From Hespellia sp. (GTDB lineage: Bacteria > Bacillota > Clostridia > Lachnospirales > Lachnospiraceae): a DNA stretch of 64,000 nucleotides. The stretch lies in NCBI GenBank assembly GCA_022790755.1, contig JAAVXR010000016.1:23253-87252 (forward strand), given 5' to 3'. Numbering within the stretch: the first letter of the stretch is position 1; every line of letters begins with the position of its first letter. A program made the translations under genes and the position numbers. The notes under the pieces are model-generated. The model was given only the letters and a program-made list of their open reading frames with translations. It did not search any database and was not told where the DNA came from. This document shows positions 32,364-42,886 of the stretch, piece after piece.

Positions 32364-33770
32364 TTGAGTATAGATGGACAGGAGTTCTGGGATTTGGGGA
32401 CAGAGAAAAAGAACAAGGGACTGAGTAATGTCCAGTGGATTGCGATAGGTTTCTTCGGAGTGATTCTTCTGGGAGGAATCCTGTTGTGGTTGCCGGTAAG
32501 CAACCGACAGCCGATCATGTTTATCGACGCATTGTTCACAGCGGTCTCAGCGGTTTGTGTGACCGGTCTGGTGACGATCGTGCCGGCAACGCAGTTTACG
32601 GTGGTCGGTAAGTGGATTTTGCTGCTATTGATTCAGATTGGGGGATTGGGCGTCATTGCCTGCACTGTGGCATTTTTTCTGATGATTCGGAAGAAGATTA
32701 CTATGAAGGAACGGATACGTATTCAGCAGGCCTATGGTCTGGATACGTTGTCGGGGATGGTCCGATTTATCATTCGTATATTGAAAGGAACTTTTTTGGC
32801 GGAGGGAATTGGTGCAGTCCTGTATGCGTTCTATTTTGTGCCGGAGTTTGGACTTTTGCGCGGGATATGGTATGGAGTGTTTCATGCTGTCTCGGCATTC
32901 TGTAATGCGGGCATTGATATTCTGGGCGATAGCAGTCTGATCGGTTATAGCGGTTCGCCATGGCTCCAGTTTACCACAATGTTTCTGATTGTGTTTGGAG
33001 GACTGGGATTTACCGTGTGGTACGATGTAGTCGGAAATGTGCGGCGTGTCTGCAAAGAACGCATGCCGAGAGAGCGAATCTTTACTAGGCTAGAGCTACA
33101 TTCCAAGATTGTACTTGTGATGACGGGTTTCTTGTTGGTTCTGGGTACAATTCTATTTTTCCTTTTGGAATATCATAATCCGGAGACGTTGGGGCGTCTG
33201 TCTTTCTTCGAGAAGTGGGAGGCCGCTTTGTTCCAGTCTGTGACGACTAGAACTGCGGGGTTTGCAACGTTGCCGCAGAGTGCGTTGACAGAAGGCAGCA
33301 AAATGATAGGGTGTATTCTGATGTTTATTGGCGGGTCTCCGGCAGGAACGGCCGGAGGTGTGAAGACCACGACGATTGCAATGCTGCTTTTGACCTGTCT
33401 GTCGGTGATACGGGGGAAAAGGGATACGGAGTGCTTCGGGAGAAAGATTCCGCAGGATAATGTCAGGTCAGGCGTCACGATTATTATGGTGACATTTTCA
33501 TTTTTAATGGCAGGGGTGACCATACTGAGTATATTAGAACCAACGATAGATATGATGCGTATTTTGTATGAGGCTGTTTCTGCAATTGCCACCGTTGGGC
33601 TGACAGCAGATTTGACACCGACGTTGTGCATGGGAAGTAAAGTGGTCCTGATGGTGTTGATGTATGTTGGCAGAATCGGGCCGGTAACGATGGCGCTGAT
33701 TTTCAGTGGAAAGGTCAGACTAGGCACGCATTTTCGCGATCTGCCTCAGAAGAGAATCTTAATCGGATAA
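32364..33770 (+). CDS. TrkH/KtrB-type potassium transporter
   Basis: FTAVSAVCVTGLV, GGSPAGTAGGVKTTT selectivity/pore motifs. Confidence 0.93.
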   Translation: MSIDGQEFWDLGTEKKNKGLSNVQWIAIGFFGVILLGGILLWLPVSNRQPIMFIDALFTAVSAVCVTGLVTIVPATQFTVVGKWILLLLIQIGGLGVIACTVAFFLMIRKKITMKERIRIQQAYGLDTLSGMVRFIIRILKGTFLAEGIGAVLYAFYFVPEFGLLRGIWYGVFHAVSAFCNAGIDILGDSSLIGYSGSPWLQFTTMFLIVFGGLGFTVWYDVVGNVRRVCKERMPRERIFTRLELHSKIVLVMTGFLLVLGTILFFLLEYHNPETLGRLSFFEKWEAALFQSVTTRTAGFATLPQSALTEGSKMIGCILMFIGGSPAGTAGGVKTTTIAMLLLTCLSVIRGKRDTECFGRKIPQDNVRSGVTIIMVTFSFLMAGVTILSILEPTIDMMRILYEAVSAIATVGLTADLTPTLCMGSKVVLMVLMYVGRIGPVTMALIFSGKVRLGTHFRDLPQKRILIG

Positions 33771-33828
33771 GAGGTACGCAGATACAGAGAGTAGTCTTTG
33801 ACGGGAATCCAAATCGCAGGAGGAGACG

Positions 33829-34500
33829 ATGGGTGAGAAAAAGCAGTATGCAGTATTCGGACTGGGGGGCTTTGGGCGCAGTGTTGCGTTGACATTGGAA
33901 CAGATGGGGTGCGACGTTATCGTGGTGGATCAGTCTTATGAGCGGATTCAGGAAATCGCAGATTCGGTATCTTATGCATTCCGCGCGGATGTCACGGAGC
34001 CGGATGCGTTGGATACATTGGGAGGAAGGAATCTGGACGCCGCGATTGTGGCGATCGGAGAGAATCTGGAAGCGTCCATTATGGCGATTATGGCGGCCAA
34101 AGAAATGGGGATTCCCTATGTGCTTGCGAAAGCAAAGGATAAGTTGCAGGCGCAGATCCTGCAAAAGATCGGTGCGGATGCCGTGATTTCCCCAGAGCAT
34201 GATACGGGGGCAAGAGTTGCGCGCAGCTTGGTTTCGGCAGCATTCACGGATTGGATTGAGCTTTCCAATGATTTCAGTTTAGTGGAAGCGCAGATACCGG
34301 GAGCTTGGGTAGGAAAGACTTTGGAAGAGCTTCGTGTGCGGGAACGTTATGGTGTCAACATTGTCGGGTTGATTCATGATGAAAAGATCAGCGTCATCTT
34401 GAATCCACAGGCGCCGTTGCCGGAAAAATGTCTGTTGATTTTGATCGGTGCGGACAAGAATCTGGAGTTTCTGAGAAATGGAGACTGGTCTTCCAAGTGA
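33829..34500 (+). CDS. TrkA/KtrA potassium channel regulatory subunit
   Basis: YAVFGLGGFGRSVALTLEQMG RCK_N; RCK_C at C terminus. Confidence 0.94.
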   Translation: MGEKKQYAVFGLGGFGRSVALTLEQMGCDVIVVDQSYERIQEIADSVSYAFRADVTEPDALDTLGGRNLDAAIVAIGENLEASIMAIMAAKEMGIPYVLAKAKDKLQAQILQKIGADAVISPEHDTGARVARSLVSAAFTDWIELSNDFSLVEAQIPGAWVGKTLEELRVRERYGVNIVGLIHDEKISVILNPQAPLPEKCLLILIGADKNLEFLRNGDWSSK

Positions 34501-34569
34501 GATGCCAAATGTGCTCTCATAGCTTTCATGTTTGGTGGCGCGCTCCCTTGCGGGCGCATGCAGGTTTAC
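34501..34569 (+). repeat. Dispersed repeat copy E4 (partial/mosaic)
   Basis: gatgccaaatgtgctctcatagctttcatgtttgg...gcatgcaggttta shares blocks with E2 and E3. Confidence 0.6.
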
Positions 34570-34588
34570 TGTGAAAGAGGTGCAAACG

Positions 34589-35383
34589 ATGATTACAAGC
34601 ACGTCAAATGCTAGAATCAAAGAGTTAATAAAGATTCGCAAGCATACAAGATTCCGAAATAAAAAACAAGTTTATCTTGTGGAGGGCAGTCGAATGGTCC
34701 GGGAGGCGCCCGAGGAAGAGATTGTGCAAATATGGGTGTCGGAACGTTTTGCGGATAAAAATCAAACACTTTTGAGAAGATTTCCGGATCGAATTCCAGT
34801 GGAAATACTTTCAGATTCCGTGTTTGCGCATGTTTCGGATACGAAAACGCCGCAGGGTGTGCTCTGTGTACTCCGGCAAAAGTCTTATGATTTGGCTCAA
34901 ATCATACAGACAGAGAAACCGCTGCTTTTGCTGTTGGATGGTTTGCAGGACCCGGGGAATTTGGGGACGATTCTGCGGACAGGTGAAGCAGCTGGGGTGA
35001 CGGGAATGATTCTGAGCAAAGACTGTGTGGATATTTATAATCCGAAAGTGATTCGTTCCACGATGGGTTCCGTTTATCGAATGCCGTTTATCTATGTGGA
35101 AGATCTTGCCAAAACGGCTATTTGGATAAAAGGAAAAGGAATCCATATCTATGCCGCGCATTTACAAGGGAAAAATGCATATGATAAAGAAGGATATCAG
35201 AATGGAACGGCGTTTCTGATCGGAAATGAGGGAAATGGCCTGAGAAAAGAAGTGGCAGAACAGGCAGATGTCAAGATTCAAATTCCGATGCAGGGACAGG
35301 TAGAATCTTTGAATGCGGCGGCAGCAGCGACAATATTAATGTACGAGGCAATGCGACAGAGACGGGAGGAATTAGAATGGTAG
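34589..35383 (+). CDS. TrmH-family RNA 2'-O-methyltransferase (SpoU)
   Basis: LLLDGLQDPGNLGTILRTGEAAG; IGNEGNGL; IPMQGQVESLNAAAAATILMYEA. Confidence 0.94.
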   Translation: MITSTSNARIKELIKIRKHTRFRNKKQVYLVEGSRMVREAPEEEIVQIWVSERFADKNQTLLRRFPDRIPVEILSDSVFAHVSDTKTPQGVLCVLRQKSYDLAQIIQTEKPLLLLLDGLQDPGNLGTILRTGEAAGVTGMILSKDCVDIYNPKVIRSTMGSVYRMPFIYVEDLAKTAIWIKGKGIHIYAAHLQGKNAYDKEGYQNGTAFLIGNEGNGLRKEVAEQADVKIQIPMQGQVESLNAAAAATILMYEAMRQRREELEW

Positions 35384-35847
35384 AATCAATCATAACGGAA
35401 GGAATGTGCTGGCTGATCTTGTTTGTGATGCTGGTTGTGATAGAAATTGTGACGCTTGGGCTGACAACCATCTGGTTCGCAGCCGGATGTCTGGTGGCTT
35501 TTGTGCTGTCATTATTCCATATTTCTCTTCCAGTGCAGATTTTTGTGTTTTTGACGGTGTCTGTATTACTATTTATACTGACCAGGCCGGTGGCCATTCG
35601 TTATTTTAACAAAGATCGTGCAAGGACGAATGTGGAAAGTGTGATCGGACGTTCTGCAGTTGTGTTGGAGACGATCGACAATGTGCATGCGAAAGGACGC
35701 GTGGAGCTTGACGGAATGGAGTGGAGCGCGAGGTCCAGTTTAGATACAGAGACGTATCAAAAAGATGAGGTAGTGCGAATTACGGATGTTCAGGGAGTAA
35801 AACTGATTGTGGAACATTTGCATACGGAGGATTCAGAGAAAGTGTGA
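35377..35847 (+). CDS. NfeD family protein
   Basis: N-terminal TM helices, C-terminal OB-like domain (IGRSAVVLETIDNVHAKGRVELDGMEWSARS); adjacent to SPFH gene. Confidence 0.85.
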   Translation: MVESIITEGMCWLILFVMLVVIEIVTLGLTTIWFAAGCLVAFVLSLFHISLPVQIFVFLTVSVLLFILTRPVAIRYFNKDRARTNVESVIGRSAVVLETIDNVHAKGRVELDGMEWSARSSLDTETYQKDEVVRITDVQGVKLIVEHLHTEDSEKV

Positions 35848-35874
35848 TTAGGGAGTGAACCGGCTGAGTGTTTC

Positions 35875-36849
35875 ATGTGTAATAAAAAAATAGAAAATTT
35901 TAAGGAGGATTTAAACATGGGATTAAAAGGAATTATTGGATTGCTGGTTGTTATTTTGGTGATTGTGATTCTGGTATCTAGCATCGTCAGGATTGTACCG
36001 CAGGCAAAGGCAATCGTAGTGGAGCGTCTGGGCGCTTATCAGGCGACATGGAGTGTTGGTTTGCATTTCAAGGTTCCGATCATCGACCGCGTGGCGAGAA
36101 GAGTAGACTTGAAAGAGCAGGTAGTGGATTTTGCGCCGCAGGCGGTGATTACGAAAGATAATGTTACGATGCAGATTGATACGGTGGTATTTTATCAGAT
36201 CACAGATCCAAAACTGTTCTGTTATGGAGTTGCCAATCCGATTATGGCGATTGAAAATCTGACGGCGACGACACTGCGTAATATTATCGGTGATCTGGAG
36301 CTGGATCAGACATTGACGTCCAGGGAGACGATTAACACGACGATGCGTTCGTCTCTGGATGTGGCGACAGATCCGTGGGGAATCAAGGTGAATCGTGTGG
36401 AGCTGAAGAATATTATTCCTCCGACAGCGATTCGGGATGCGATGGAGAAGCAGATGAAAGCGGAGCGCGAGCGTCGTGAGGCAATCCTTCGCGCGGAAGG
36501 TGAGAAAAAGTCTACGATCCTGGTAGCGGAAGGTCACAAAGAATCTCAGATTCTGGAAGCGGAGGCTGAGAAACAAGCGGCGATCCTGCATGCGGAAGCT
36601 GAGAAAGAGAAGATGATCAAAGAGGCGGAAGGTCGGTCAGAAGCAATCCTCAAAGTACAAAAGGCGAATGCCGACGGTATTCGTTTCCTGAGAGAGGCTG
36701 GTGCTGATGAGGCGGTTCTTACCATCAAGAGTCTGGAGGCATTTGAAAAGGCGGCTGACGGAAAAGCAACGAAGATTATTATTCCGTCCGAGATTCAGTC
36801 TATTGCTGGTCTGGCAAAGTCTTTGGTAGAAGTCGGTAAGGAAGAATAA
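35875..36849 (+). CDS. SPFH/Band 7 (stomatin/paraslipin) family protein
   Basis: VPQAKAIVVERLGAYQATWSVGLHFKVPIIDRVARRVDLKEQVVDF. Confidence 0.94.
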   Translation: MCNKKIENFKEDLNMGLKGIIGLLVVILVIVILVSSIVRIVPQAKAIVVERLGAYQATWSVGLHFKVPIIDRVARRVDLKEQVVDFAPQAVITKDNVTMQIDTVVFYQITDPKLFCYGVANPIMAIENLTATTLRNIIGDLELDQTLTSRETINTTMRSSLDVATDPWGIKVNRVELKNIIPPTAIRDAMEKQMKAERERREAILRAEGEKKSTILVAEGHKESQILEAEAEKQAAILHAEAEKEKMIKEAEGRSEAILKVQKANADGIRFLREAGADEAVLTIKSLEAFEKAADGKATKIIIPSEIQSIAGLAKSLVEVGKEE

Positions 36850-36865
36850 GTTTGGGCGGGGCTGA

Positions 36866-38989
36866 TTGAACAGCTCTGATTCCGACGGAGAGAAAAGAAT
36901 GAAACCTGTAATTGACTTAGAAAAAGAGTATGCCATTGTGTTGGACGGAGGAGGCGCCAGAGGCGCTTATCAGATCGGTGCATGGCTGGCGCTCAAAGAA
37001 GTTGGCGTGCGAATCAAAGCGGTGGCGGGAACCTCAGTGGGGGCGTTGAACGGCGCTTTGATTTGCATGGACGATGCAGAGAAGGCGAAGCAAATCTGGA
37101 GTGAAATCACCTTTTCCAAAGTGATGGATGTGGACGATTCGTGGATGGAGCGTCTGTTTCACAAAGAGAACAAGATTTCTGAAGTGATTAAGGAACTTTG
37201 GAATGTTTTGGCGGATGGCGGAGTTGATGTAACACCTCTGCGAAATCTGATTCACTCTGCGATTGATGAGGACAAGATCCGCAATTCAGGTAAGGAATTC
37301 TGTCTGTTAACATTTTCTGTTTCAGACATGAAAGAATTGGATTTGAGTCTGGAGGAGATTCCGGAGGGACTTTTGGAGGATTTCCTTCTGGCCAGCGCAT
37401 ATCTGGTTGGTTTCAAAAATGAGAAGCTTCATGGGAAACGGTATGTCGATGGCGGTGTCATCAATAATATGCCGATCAACTCTTTGTTGGACAGAGGATA
37501 TAAAGATGTCATAGAGATCCGGATCTTCGGACCGGGTCGGGTGCCGCATGCAAAATTGCCGGAGGACGGTACCTTCTATTCGGTCAGGCCGCGAATCAGT
37601 CTGGGCAATATCATCGAATTCGAAACACGGAGGAGTCGGCAGAATCTGAAAGTCGGATACTATGATGGAATGCGCATGATTTATGGACTGGATGGATTTA
37701 TTTATTATCTGGTCCAGACACATGAAGAGGCATATTATGAAAGACTTCTTTCGGGAATCAGTGAAGTGGAGAAAGCGGAGATTCGGTTTGTCTTGAAATT
37801 GTCGATCGGGGCTTCGGACAAGGATTTGTATCTGGGGATGTTGGAAGCATGTGCAAAGCTCATGCGTATTCAGAAATACCAGATATATACGGTAGATGAA
37901 TTAAAAGAGACGGTAACCGCGCGTTATGAGAAGATGGAAGATCCAATCAATCTGCCGCGGTTTGCACATATATTTATGCAGCTTGGAAAGGAACATACTA
38001 TGAACTTAAAAGGAAGAGACTTTTTGACCCTGAAGGACTTTACGACGGAGGAGATAACGTATCTGTTGGATTTATCGGCAGAGTTGAAGGAGAAGAAGAA
38101 AAACGGCGTGTCAACCGAGTATTATAAAGGAAAGAATATTGCTTTGATTTTTGAGAAGACCAGTACGAGGACGAGATGTTCTTTTGAAGTGGCGGCGCAT
38201 GATTTGGGAATGGGAACCACTTATCTCGATCCGTCTGGTTCACAGATTGGCAAGAAAGAGAGTATTGCCGATACGGCGCGCGTCTTGAGCAGAATGTACG
38301 AGGGTATCGAGTATCGTGGCTTTGGCCAGGAGATCGTGGAAGAGTTGGCAAAATATTCTGATGTGCCGGTCTGGAACGGTCTGACCAATGAATACCATCC
38401 GACACAGATGCTCGCGGATCTTCTGACAGTCCGAGAACATTTTGGTAGGCTGAAAGGACTCAAGTTGGTTTATATGGGGGATGCCCGTTATAATATGGGA
38501 AATTCTCTGATGATAGCGTGCGCAAAGATGGGAATGCATTTTGTGGCGTGTACGACGAAGGAATACTTCCCAAATGAGGAACTTGTGAAACAGTGTGAAA
38601 CGTATGCAAAGGAGACCGGGGCGACGATTACCTTGACAGAAGATGCTCTTGTGGGCACGAAGGACGCTGATGTGATTTGTACGGATGTGTGGGTATCTAT
38701 GGGGGAACCAGATGAGGTATGGGAGAAGCGGATCCGGGAGCTGAGTCCATATAAAGTTACCAGGAGCATCATGAAAAATGCCGGTCAGCAGGCGATTTTC
38801 CTGCATTGTCTTCCGGCATTTCATGATCTGAAGACGAAAATCGGGAAGGAAATGGGAGAGAGATTTGCGATTCAGGATATGGAAGTGACGGATGAAGTGT
38901 TTGAATCCGAACAGTCCAAAGTATTTGACGAGGCAGAGAACCGGATGCATACAATTAAGGCTGTGATTGTAGCAACATTGGGAGAGTAG
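36866..38989 (+). CDS. Patatin-like phospholipase fused in frame to ornithine carbamoyltransferase (likely start 36899; OTC part from ATG 38000)
   Basis: [14 protein letters not shown] / [11 protein letters not shown] patatin and DGG motif; [20 protein letters not shown] and [13 protein letters not shown] motifs, single 707-codon ORF. Confidence 0.9.
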   Translation: MNSSDSDGEKRMKPVIDLEKEYAIVLDGGGARGAYQIGAWLALKEVGVRIKAVAGTSVGALNGALICMDDAEKAKQIWSEITFSKVMDVDDSWMERLFHKENKISEVIKELWNVLADGGVDVTPLRNLIHSAIDEDKIRNSGKEFCLLTFSVSDMKELDLSLEEIPEGLLEDFLLASAYLVGFKNEKLHGKRYVDGGVINNMPINSLLDRGYKDVIEIRIFGPGRVPHAKLPEDGTFYSVRPRISLGNIIEFETRRSRQNLKVGYYDGMRMIYGLDGFIYYLVQTHEEAYYERLLSGISEVEKAEIRFVLKLSIGASDKDLYLGMLEACAKLMRIQKYQIYTVDELKETVTARYEKMEDPINLPRFAHIFMQLGKEHTMNLKGRDFLTLKDFTTEEITYLLDLSAELKEKKKNGVSTEYYKGKNIALIFEKTSTRTRCSFEVAAHDLGMGTTYLDPSGSQIGKKESIADTARVLSRMYEGIEYRGFGQEIVEELAKYSDVPVWNGLTNEYHPTQMLADLLTVREHFGRLKGLKLVYMGDARYNMGNSLMIACAKMGMHFVACTTKEYFPNEELVKQCETYAKETGATITLTEDALVGTKDADVICTDVWVSMGEPDEVWEKRIRELSPYKVTRSIMKNAGQQAIFLHCLPAFHDLKTKIGKEMGERFAIQDMEVTDEVFESEQSKVFDEAENRMHTIKAVIVATLGE

Positions 38990-39013
38990 GGAAATTGAAT
39001 CCGAGGTGAGAGT

Positions 39014-39994
39014 GTGAAAGCAGAGATCTTGAAAATGCTCAGGAAAAATGACGGGTACATATCCGGTCAGCAGATTTGTGAGTATTTCGGTGTTTCCCGT
39101 ACTGCGGTCTGGAAGGCGATCAATCAGTTGAAGGAAGAAGGATATGTTGTAGAAGCGATCCGAAACAAAGGATATCGTATTTTGTCCAGCCCAGATATCA
39201 CGACCAAGGAGGAGTTGGAAAGCCAGATCAATACATCCTGGGCAGGGAGAACGATTTACTATTATGCAGAGCTGGATTCTACAAATCTGGAGGCAAAACG
39301 GCTGGGAGAGAAGGGGGCGCCTCACGGTACGTTGGCTGTGGCAGATATGCAGACCGCGGGAAGAGGGCGAAGAGGTAGAGGTTGGAGTTCTCCGTCGGGC
39401 AGCAGTATTTATATGACGATTTTGCTGCGGCCGGATCTGGAACCAAATCGCGCTCCGATGATGACCCTCATCATGGCATACAGTGTGGCATGCGCGGTGC
39501 AGGAACAGACGGGACTGGAGGCCAAGATCAAATGGCCGAACGACATCGTCATCCATGGCCATAAGATTTGCGGGATCTTGACGGAGATGAGTACGGAGAT
39601 TGATTATATTCATTATGTGATTATAGGGGTTGGAATCAATGTTAATATTCAAGAATTTCCAGAAGAGATTCGGGAAACAGCAACCTCGCTTAGTCTGGAG
39701 CTGGGACAGGCTGTCAAAAGAAGTTCTCTGCTTGCGTGTGTGATGAGTCATTTCGAAAAAAATTATCAGGTATTTATGGAGACGCAGGATCTCTCCAAAC
39801 TGCGGGAGAAATATAACCAATTGTTGGTAAACTATGGACGGGAAGTAAAGGTTTTGGGAGAAACGGTATCGTATCATGCGATTGCGCTCGGAATCAACGA
39901 TAAAGGGGAACTACAAGTGAAAAAGGAGGACGGGACGGAAGCGTCTATATTATCCGGCGAGGTATCCGTACGTGGTATTTATGGATATGTGTAA
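39014..39994 (+). CDS. birA: Bifunctional biotin-[acetyl-CoA-carboxylase] ligase/biotin operon repressor
   Basis: N-terminal HTH; AGRGRRGRGWSSPSGSSIYMTILL; KWPNDIVIHGHKICGILTE. Confidence 0.95.
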   Translation: MKAEILKMLRKNDGYISGQQICEYFGVSRTAVWKAINQLKEEGYVVEAIRNKGYRILSSPDITTKEELESQINTSWAGRTIYYYAELDSTNLEAKRLGEKGAPHGTLAVADMQTAGRGRRGRGWSSPSGSSIYMTILLRPDLEPNRAPMMTLIMAYSVACAVQEQTGLEAKIKWPNDIVIHGHKICGILTEMSTEIDYIHYVIIGVGINVNIQEFPEEIRETATSLSLELGQAVKRSSLLACVMSHFEKNYQVFMETQDLSKLREKYNQLLVNYGREVKVLGETVSYHAIALGINDKGELQVKKEDGTEASILSGEVSVRGIYGYV

Positions 39995-40050
39995 TGAAGA
40001 GGCTTTCATCGTGAAAGTGAGTTGCCGTTGGCGTGCCAGTTATGTGAAAT

Positions 40051-40404
40051 ATGGTGAAAAGGGAGGAAATTGTGGAAGAAAAGACGGTGCTTTGTGCAGC
40101 CAGTTGTTATGAAAAGAAATTTTATCTAAATCCGGATTTTGGAATGTTGCCGGAACATATACAGCAGGAGCTCCAGATTATGTGCGTACTTTATACGGAA
40201 GATGTTGGCGGGGTTATTGTGTTGGCATTTGACGGAAATGGGGAGCTGCGGCTGGAAGTTACTCATGAAGAAAACGATTTTCTATTTGATGAAATTGGAA
40301 GCGAGCTGAAGATTAAGCAGATTCAGCGGGAGAAACGGGAGCTGTTCGAAGAATTGCAGCTCTTTTATCAGGTAGAAAATTCTTTGGTGGAAGGAGAAAA
40401 ATAA
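40051..40404 (+). CDS. Conserved hypothetical protein (117 aa)
   Basis: ORF abutting coaX with RBS; operon context. Confidence 0.75.
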   Translation: MVKREEIVEEKTVLCAASCYEKKFYLNPDFGMLPEHIQQELQIMCVLYTEDVGGVIVLAFDGNGELRLEVTHEENDFLFDEIGSELKIKQIQREKRELFEELQLFYQVENSLVEGEK

Positions 40405-41175
40405 ATGTTATTGGCAGTTGATGTAGGAAATACCAATATTACATTAGGCGTTTATCGGAAAGAGGAATTGATTGGCACATTTCGCATGACAACCAAGCAG
40501 TCCAGGACTTCCGATGAATATGGAATCGTAATCTGTGAAATACTGGAGCGCAGAGGAATTCGTTCCAGCGAGATTCAGGAAGTAATCCTTGCGTCTGTGG
40601 TGCCGGATGTGATGCATTCACTGACAAACGGTATTCTGAAATATCTCAAAGTCACACCCCTCGTCGTGTCTGCAGGAATCAAGACAGGGATTCGGATTGT
40701 TACGGAAAATCCAAAGGAAATTGGTCCTGATCGAATTGTGGATGCGGTGGCAGCGTATGTAAAATATGGGGGTCCGGTAATTGTGGTGGATTTCGGTACA
40801 GCGACCACTTACGATCTGGTCGGGAAAAACGGAACATTTGAAGCCGGCATTACGGCTCCGGGAATCGAGACGTCTGGACGTTCTCTGTGGGGCGGGGCCG
40901 CTATGCTGCCGGCCATCGAGATTAAGAAGCCGGCATCTATCCTGGCAAAAGAAACGATTTCCAGTATGCAGGCCGGTCTCGTGTATGGCGCGATTGGACA
41001 GACAGAATACATTGTGGAAAAGATCAAAGAAGAGTCAGGATATAAAGATGCTGTAGTGGTAGCAACAGGAGGTCTTGGTCGTATCATCGCGAACGAGACG
41101 AACAGTATTCATAAGTATGATGCAAATCTGACGCTGGAAGGGTTGCGGCTGATCTATGAAAAAAACAGAAAGTAA
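40405..41175 (+). CDS. coaX: Type III pantothenate kinase
   Basis: [44 protein letters not shown]. Confidence 0.95.
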   Translation: MLLAVDVGNTNITLGVYRKEELIGTFRMTTKQSRTSDEYGIVICEILERRGIRSSEIQEVILASVVPDVMHSLTNGILKYLKVTPLVVSAGIKTGIRIVTENPKEIGPDRIVDAVAAYVKYGGPVIVVDFGTATTYDLVGKNGTFEAGITAPGIETSGRSLWGGAAMLPAIEIKKPASILAKETISSMQAGLVYGAIGQTEYIVEKIKEESGYKDAVVVATGGLGRIIANETNSIHKYDANLTLEGLRLIYEKNRK

Positions 41176-41189
41176 ATGATGCGTGTGAT

Positions 41190-42164
41190 ATGAAAACATT
41201 GAAGATTGGTAATGTGACACTGGAGAATTCTTATATACTGGGTCCAATGGCAGGCGTAACAGACCTGCCATTCCGTTTGCTCTGTAAAGAACAGGGAGCA
41301 GGATTACTCTGTATGGAAATGGTCAGTGCGAAAGGAATTTTGTATCATAATAAAAATACAGAAAGTTTATTGACCATCCATTCGGATGAAGTACCAGTTT
41401 CTTTGCAGTTGTTTGGTTCGGAACCGAAGATTGTCAGTGAAATGGCAAAACGGATTGAGGAGCGTCCTTTTTCGTTTTTGGATATCAATATGGGATGTCC
41501 AGTACCTAAGGTGGTTCGTAACGGAGAAGGTTCGGCATTGATGAAGAATCCGAAACTTGTTTTCGAGCTGGTAAATGCAGTGGTAAAGGCGATTCAAAAG
41601 CCTGTCACCGTAAAGATACGAAAGGGCTTTGACGATACGTGTATAAATGCGGTGGAAATTGCGAAAATAATTGAGGAGGCCGGCGCCTCAGCAATCGCTG
41701 TCCATGGAAGAACTAGAGAACAGTATTATTCGGGAAAAGCAGATTGGGAGATTATTCGCGAGGTGAAAGAGGCGGTGCATATTCCTGTGATTGGAAATGG
41801 AGACGTCACATCGCCGCAAAAGGCCGAAGAGATGCGACAGCAAACAGGCTGTGATGGAGTTATGGTTGCACGTGCGGCAGAGGGGAATCCCTGGATCTTT
41901 GCACAGCTTTGTGCGTATGAAGAAACGGGGAAGATATTGGAGCCGCCTTCATTTGCGGAGGTGAAGCAGATGATACTTCGTCACGCAGCTATGCAGATTG
42001 CGTGGAAGGGAGAGTTTTCCGGAATGCGTGAAATGCGCAAACATGTAGCCTGGTATACAAAAGGGCGGAACGGATCGGCAAGGTTTCGGGACATTGTTCA
42101 TAAGGTGGCAACGTATGAGGAGTTGAAGCAGTTGTTGGAAGAATGGGAAATTCTGGAGCGTTGA
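41190..42164 (+). CDS. tRNA-dihydrouridine synthase
   Basis: LGPMAGVTDLPFRLLCKEQGAGLLCMEMVSA; DINMGCPVPKVVRNGEGSALM. Confidence 0.95.
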   Translation: MKTLKIGNVTLENSYILGPMAGVTDLPFRLLCKEQGAGLLCMEMVSAKGILYHNKNTESLLTIHSDEVPVSLQLFGSEPKIVSEMAKRIEERPFSFLDINMGCPVPKVVRNGEGSALMKNPKLVFELVNAVVKAIQKPVTVKIRKGFDDTCINAVEIAKIIEEAGASAIAVHGRTREQYYSGKADWEIIREVKEAVHIPVIGNGDVTSPQKAEEMRQQTGCDGVMVARAAEGNPWIFAQLCAYEETGKILEPPSFAEVKQMILRHAAMQIAWKGEFSGMREMRKHVAWYTKGRNGSARFRDIVHKVATYEELKQLLEEWEILER

Positions 42165-42210
42165 GGAATAGCTTTATGTAGAGTGAATGAATTGCGGTTA
42201 ACGGAAAATA

Positions 42211-42239
42211 TTGACATCATACGGGGGATTAGTTATAAT
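42211..42239 (+). promoter_or_regulatory. Consensus sigma-A promoter of greA-lysS
   Basis: TTGACA - 17 nt - TATAAT. Confidence 0.85.
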
Positions 42240-42357
42240 ATTGGAATTGCGGAATATGAATTTAATTAGATGTGAAACAAGCATATCATTGGATTCACGT
42301 GATGTCTCGCAAGGAGACATTACGGTAAGAAGTGGGAAAGAAAGGGAGCAATGAACG

Positions 42358-42843
42358 ATGGCAGAGGCAAAGAAGAGATTACTTACTTATGCAGGGTTAA
42401 AAGCATTGGAAGATGAATTGGAACATCTGAAAGTAGTCAAACGAAAAGAGGTAGCTGCTAAGATTAAAGAGGCCAGAGAGCAAGGAGATTTATCTGAAAA
42501 TGCAGAGTATGACGCAGCAAAGGATGAACAGCGTGATATTGAGGCAAGAATTGAAGAACTGGAAAGCATTTTAAAGAATGCAGAAGTAGTAGTGGAAGAT
42601 GAAGTTGATTACGATAAAATCAACGTAGGTTGCACCGTGAAAGTGTACGATATTACTTTTGAGGAAGAGATGGAGTTTAAAATTGTCGGCTCCACGGAGG
42701 CAAATAGTCTGGAAGGAAAGATTTCGAATGAATCGCCGGTCGGCCAGGCTCTGATGGGAAGACAAATTGGTGATAAAGTAGATGTGGAGACACAGGCAGG
42801 CATCATTCAATATAAGGTATTGGATATCAGCCGTTCTATGTAG
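42358..42843 (+). CDS. greA: Transcription elongation factor GreA
   Basis: REQGDLSENAEYDAAKDEQRDIEARIEELE. Confidence 0.97.
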   Translation: MAEAKKRLLTYAGLKALEDELEHLKVVKRKEVAAKIKEAREQGDLSENAEYDAAKDEQRDIEARIEELESILKNAEVVVEDEVDYDKINVGCTVKVYDITFEEEMEFKIVGSTEANSLEGKISNESPVGQALMGRQIGDKVDVETQAGIIQYKVLDISRSM

Positions 42844-42886
42844 GCTGTAATGGCAGCAATCACCTGTATGGAAAGGAGAAAAGACA

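Noticed and set aside
38240-39877. 545-aa minus-strand ORF opposite OTC/birA
   Set aside because: Antisense to two well-conserved genes; His/Arg/Ser-rich translation typical of shadow ORFs
40000-40050. Possible fifth copy of the dispersed repeat (gtgaaagtgagttgccgttggcgtgcc)
   Set aside because: Too short and divergent to align confidently with E1-E4
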